From a bacterium (GTDB lineage: Bacteria > Krumholzibacteriota > Krumholzibacteriia > Krumholzibacteriales > Krumholzibacteriaceae), in contig JAFNGP010000028.1 in assembly GCA_017885175.1 (NCBI GenBank), positions 1 through 5,247 on the forward strand: 5,247 bases of DNA, written 5' to 3'. The translations under genes were made by a program, and so were the position numbers. Under the pieces are notes generated by a model. That model was not told where the DNA came from and did no database searches. It worked only from the letters and a program-made list of their open reading frames with translations. Shown here piece after piece: positions 4,780-5,247 of this stretch. Positions within the stretch are counted from its first letter, which is position 1, and every line of letters starts with the position of its first letter.

Positions 4780-5247
4780 TCAGGACACGAGGAGGAACGA
4801 AACGATGATCTGCGCGAGGATGATCTTCGCGATCATGGAGGCGGGATAGACCGCGGCGTACCAGATGTTCGGCAGCTCGTTCGCGGCCTGCTGGTTCGCG
4901 TAGGCGAGGCAGGCGGGCTGCGTGTGCATTCCCGAGACGACGCCCATGACCGCGGACATGGGGAGCTTCAGGAACTTGTACCCGGCCAGTATCGCCGCCA
5001 CCGCGACGAGGCTCGTGATGAGCGCCCCGGCCGCGATGAGCCCCCAGCCGCCCGTCCTGAACGTCGCGCCGAACCCCGGGCCCGCCTTCGTTCCGATCGC
5101 CGCGAGAAAGAAAACGAGTCCGACCTGGCGGAGGACGAGGTTCGCCGTGTACGGGAGACCCCAGACGATCGGTCCGGTCCGTTCGAGCTTGCCGAGAACG
5201 AGACCGACGATGAGCGGACCTCCCGCGAAGCCGAGGCGGAAGACCAT
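4780..5247 (-). CDS. AspT/YidE/YbjL-type putative transporter, C-terminal part (cut by window edge)
   Basis: The visible 155 residues are the C-terminal membrane module of the AspT/YidE/YbjL antiporter family (Asp-Al_Ex duplication domain). These inner-membrane proteins have two duplicated membrane halves, often around central TrkA-C domains; AspT itself exchanges aspartate for alanine. Recognisable motifs are FRLGFAGGPLIVGLVLGKL, GPIVWGLPYTANLVLRQVGLVFFLAAIGTKAG and VVSGMHTQPACLAYANQ. About five hydrophobic spans are present, ending IIVSFLLVS before TGA 4780-4782. The Met at the window edge is almost certainly internal, because family members run to about 500-560 residues. The gene lies upstream of the CBM6-like gene on the same strand, 48 bases apart, but that gene has its own promoter. 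The substrate cannot be deduced. Confidence 0.88.
   Translation of the reverse strand: MVFRLGFAGGPLIVGLVLGKLERTGPIVWGLPYTANLVLRQVGLVFFLAAIGTKAGPGFGATFRTGGWGLIAAGALITSLVAVAAILAGYKFLKLPMSAVMGVVSGMHTQPACLAYANQQAANELPNIWYAAVYPASMIAKIILAQIIVSFLLVS

Noticed and set aside
1..5247. Genome-wide reassignment of TGA as a sense codon
   Set aside because: The ArsR, miniprotein, MATE, barrel and transporter genes all end sensibly at TGA at family-typical lengths.
1..5247. tRNA, rRNA, CRISPR arrays, insertion sequences, attachment sites
   Set aside because: None seen on either strand; no transposase motifs, terminal inverted repeats or regularly spaced repeats.

Overview
The window is GC-rich DNA with strong G/C bias at third codon positions. 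It comes from a bacterium with a Gram-negative envelope: one gene encodes an exported protein with an outer-membrane beta-barrel-like body ending in Phe. All the promoters I could find are sigma70-like. I cannot name the organism. The style (secreted protein ending in WGSIKSLFR, thioredoxin/barrel fusion) suggests a Deltaproteobacteria-like or candidate-phylum lineage, which is inference only.

Layout. Positions 1-704 hold a leftward operon: a strong promoter with a dyad operator, an ArsR-type repressor, a 26-residue single-span membrane miniprotein overlapping it by ATGA, a possible 24-residue ORF, and an FmdB-type zinc-ribbon protein cut by the window edge. Positions 766-2100 hold a leftward MATE-family multidrug/cation exporter. 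Positions 2101-2200 are a compact divergent control region in which the leftward MATE promoter and the rightward promoter share their -10 elements. Positions 2201-4186 encode a large rightward exported protein: signal peptide, TlpA/thioredoxin-like domain with a CAHC motif, Ala/Gly-rich linker, then about 460 residues of beta-barrel-like sequence. Positions 4210-4731 hold a leftward secreted CBM6-like protein. Positions 4780-5247 hold the C-terminal part of an AspT/YidE/YbjL-type transporter, which runs off the window.

The most notable object is the CBM6-like gene. Its frame is interrupted once by TGA (4387-4389) in the context Cys-Gly-Gln-TGA, a CxxU pattern. The frame then stays clearly coding for 58 more residues to a TAG stop. 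Thirteen bases after the TGA a perfect 7-bp stem with a 5-base loop begins, with geometry that fits a bacterial SECIS element. It is therefore a candidate undescribed selenoprotein. A Trp-to-stop substitution or sequencing error is the main alternative. The same gene has a near-consensus promoter placed so that the mRNA would be leaderless.

Functionally the window mixes envelope functions (two transporters, an outer-membrane thiol-domain fusion, a secreted binding protein) with a Cys-rich ArsR repressor. A thiol or metal stress theme is possible but not demonstrated.
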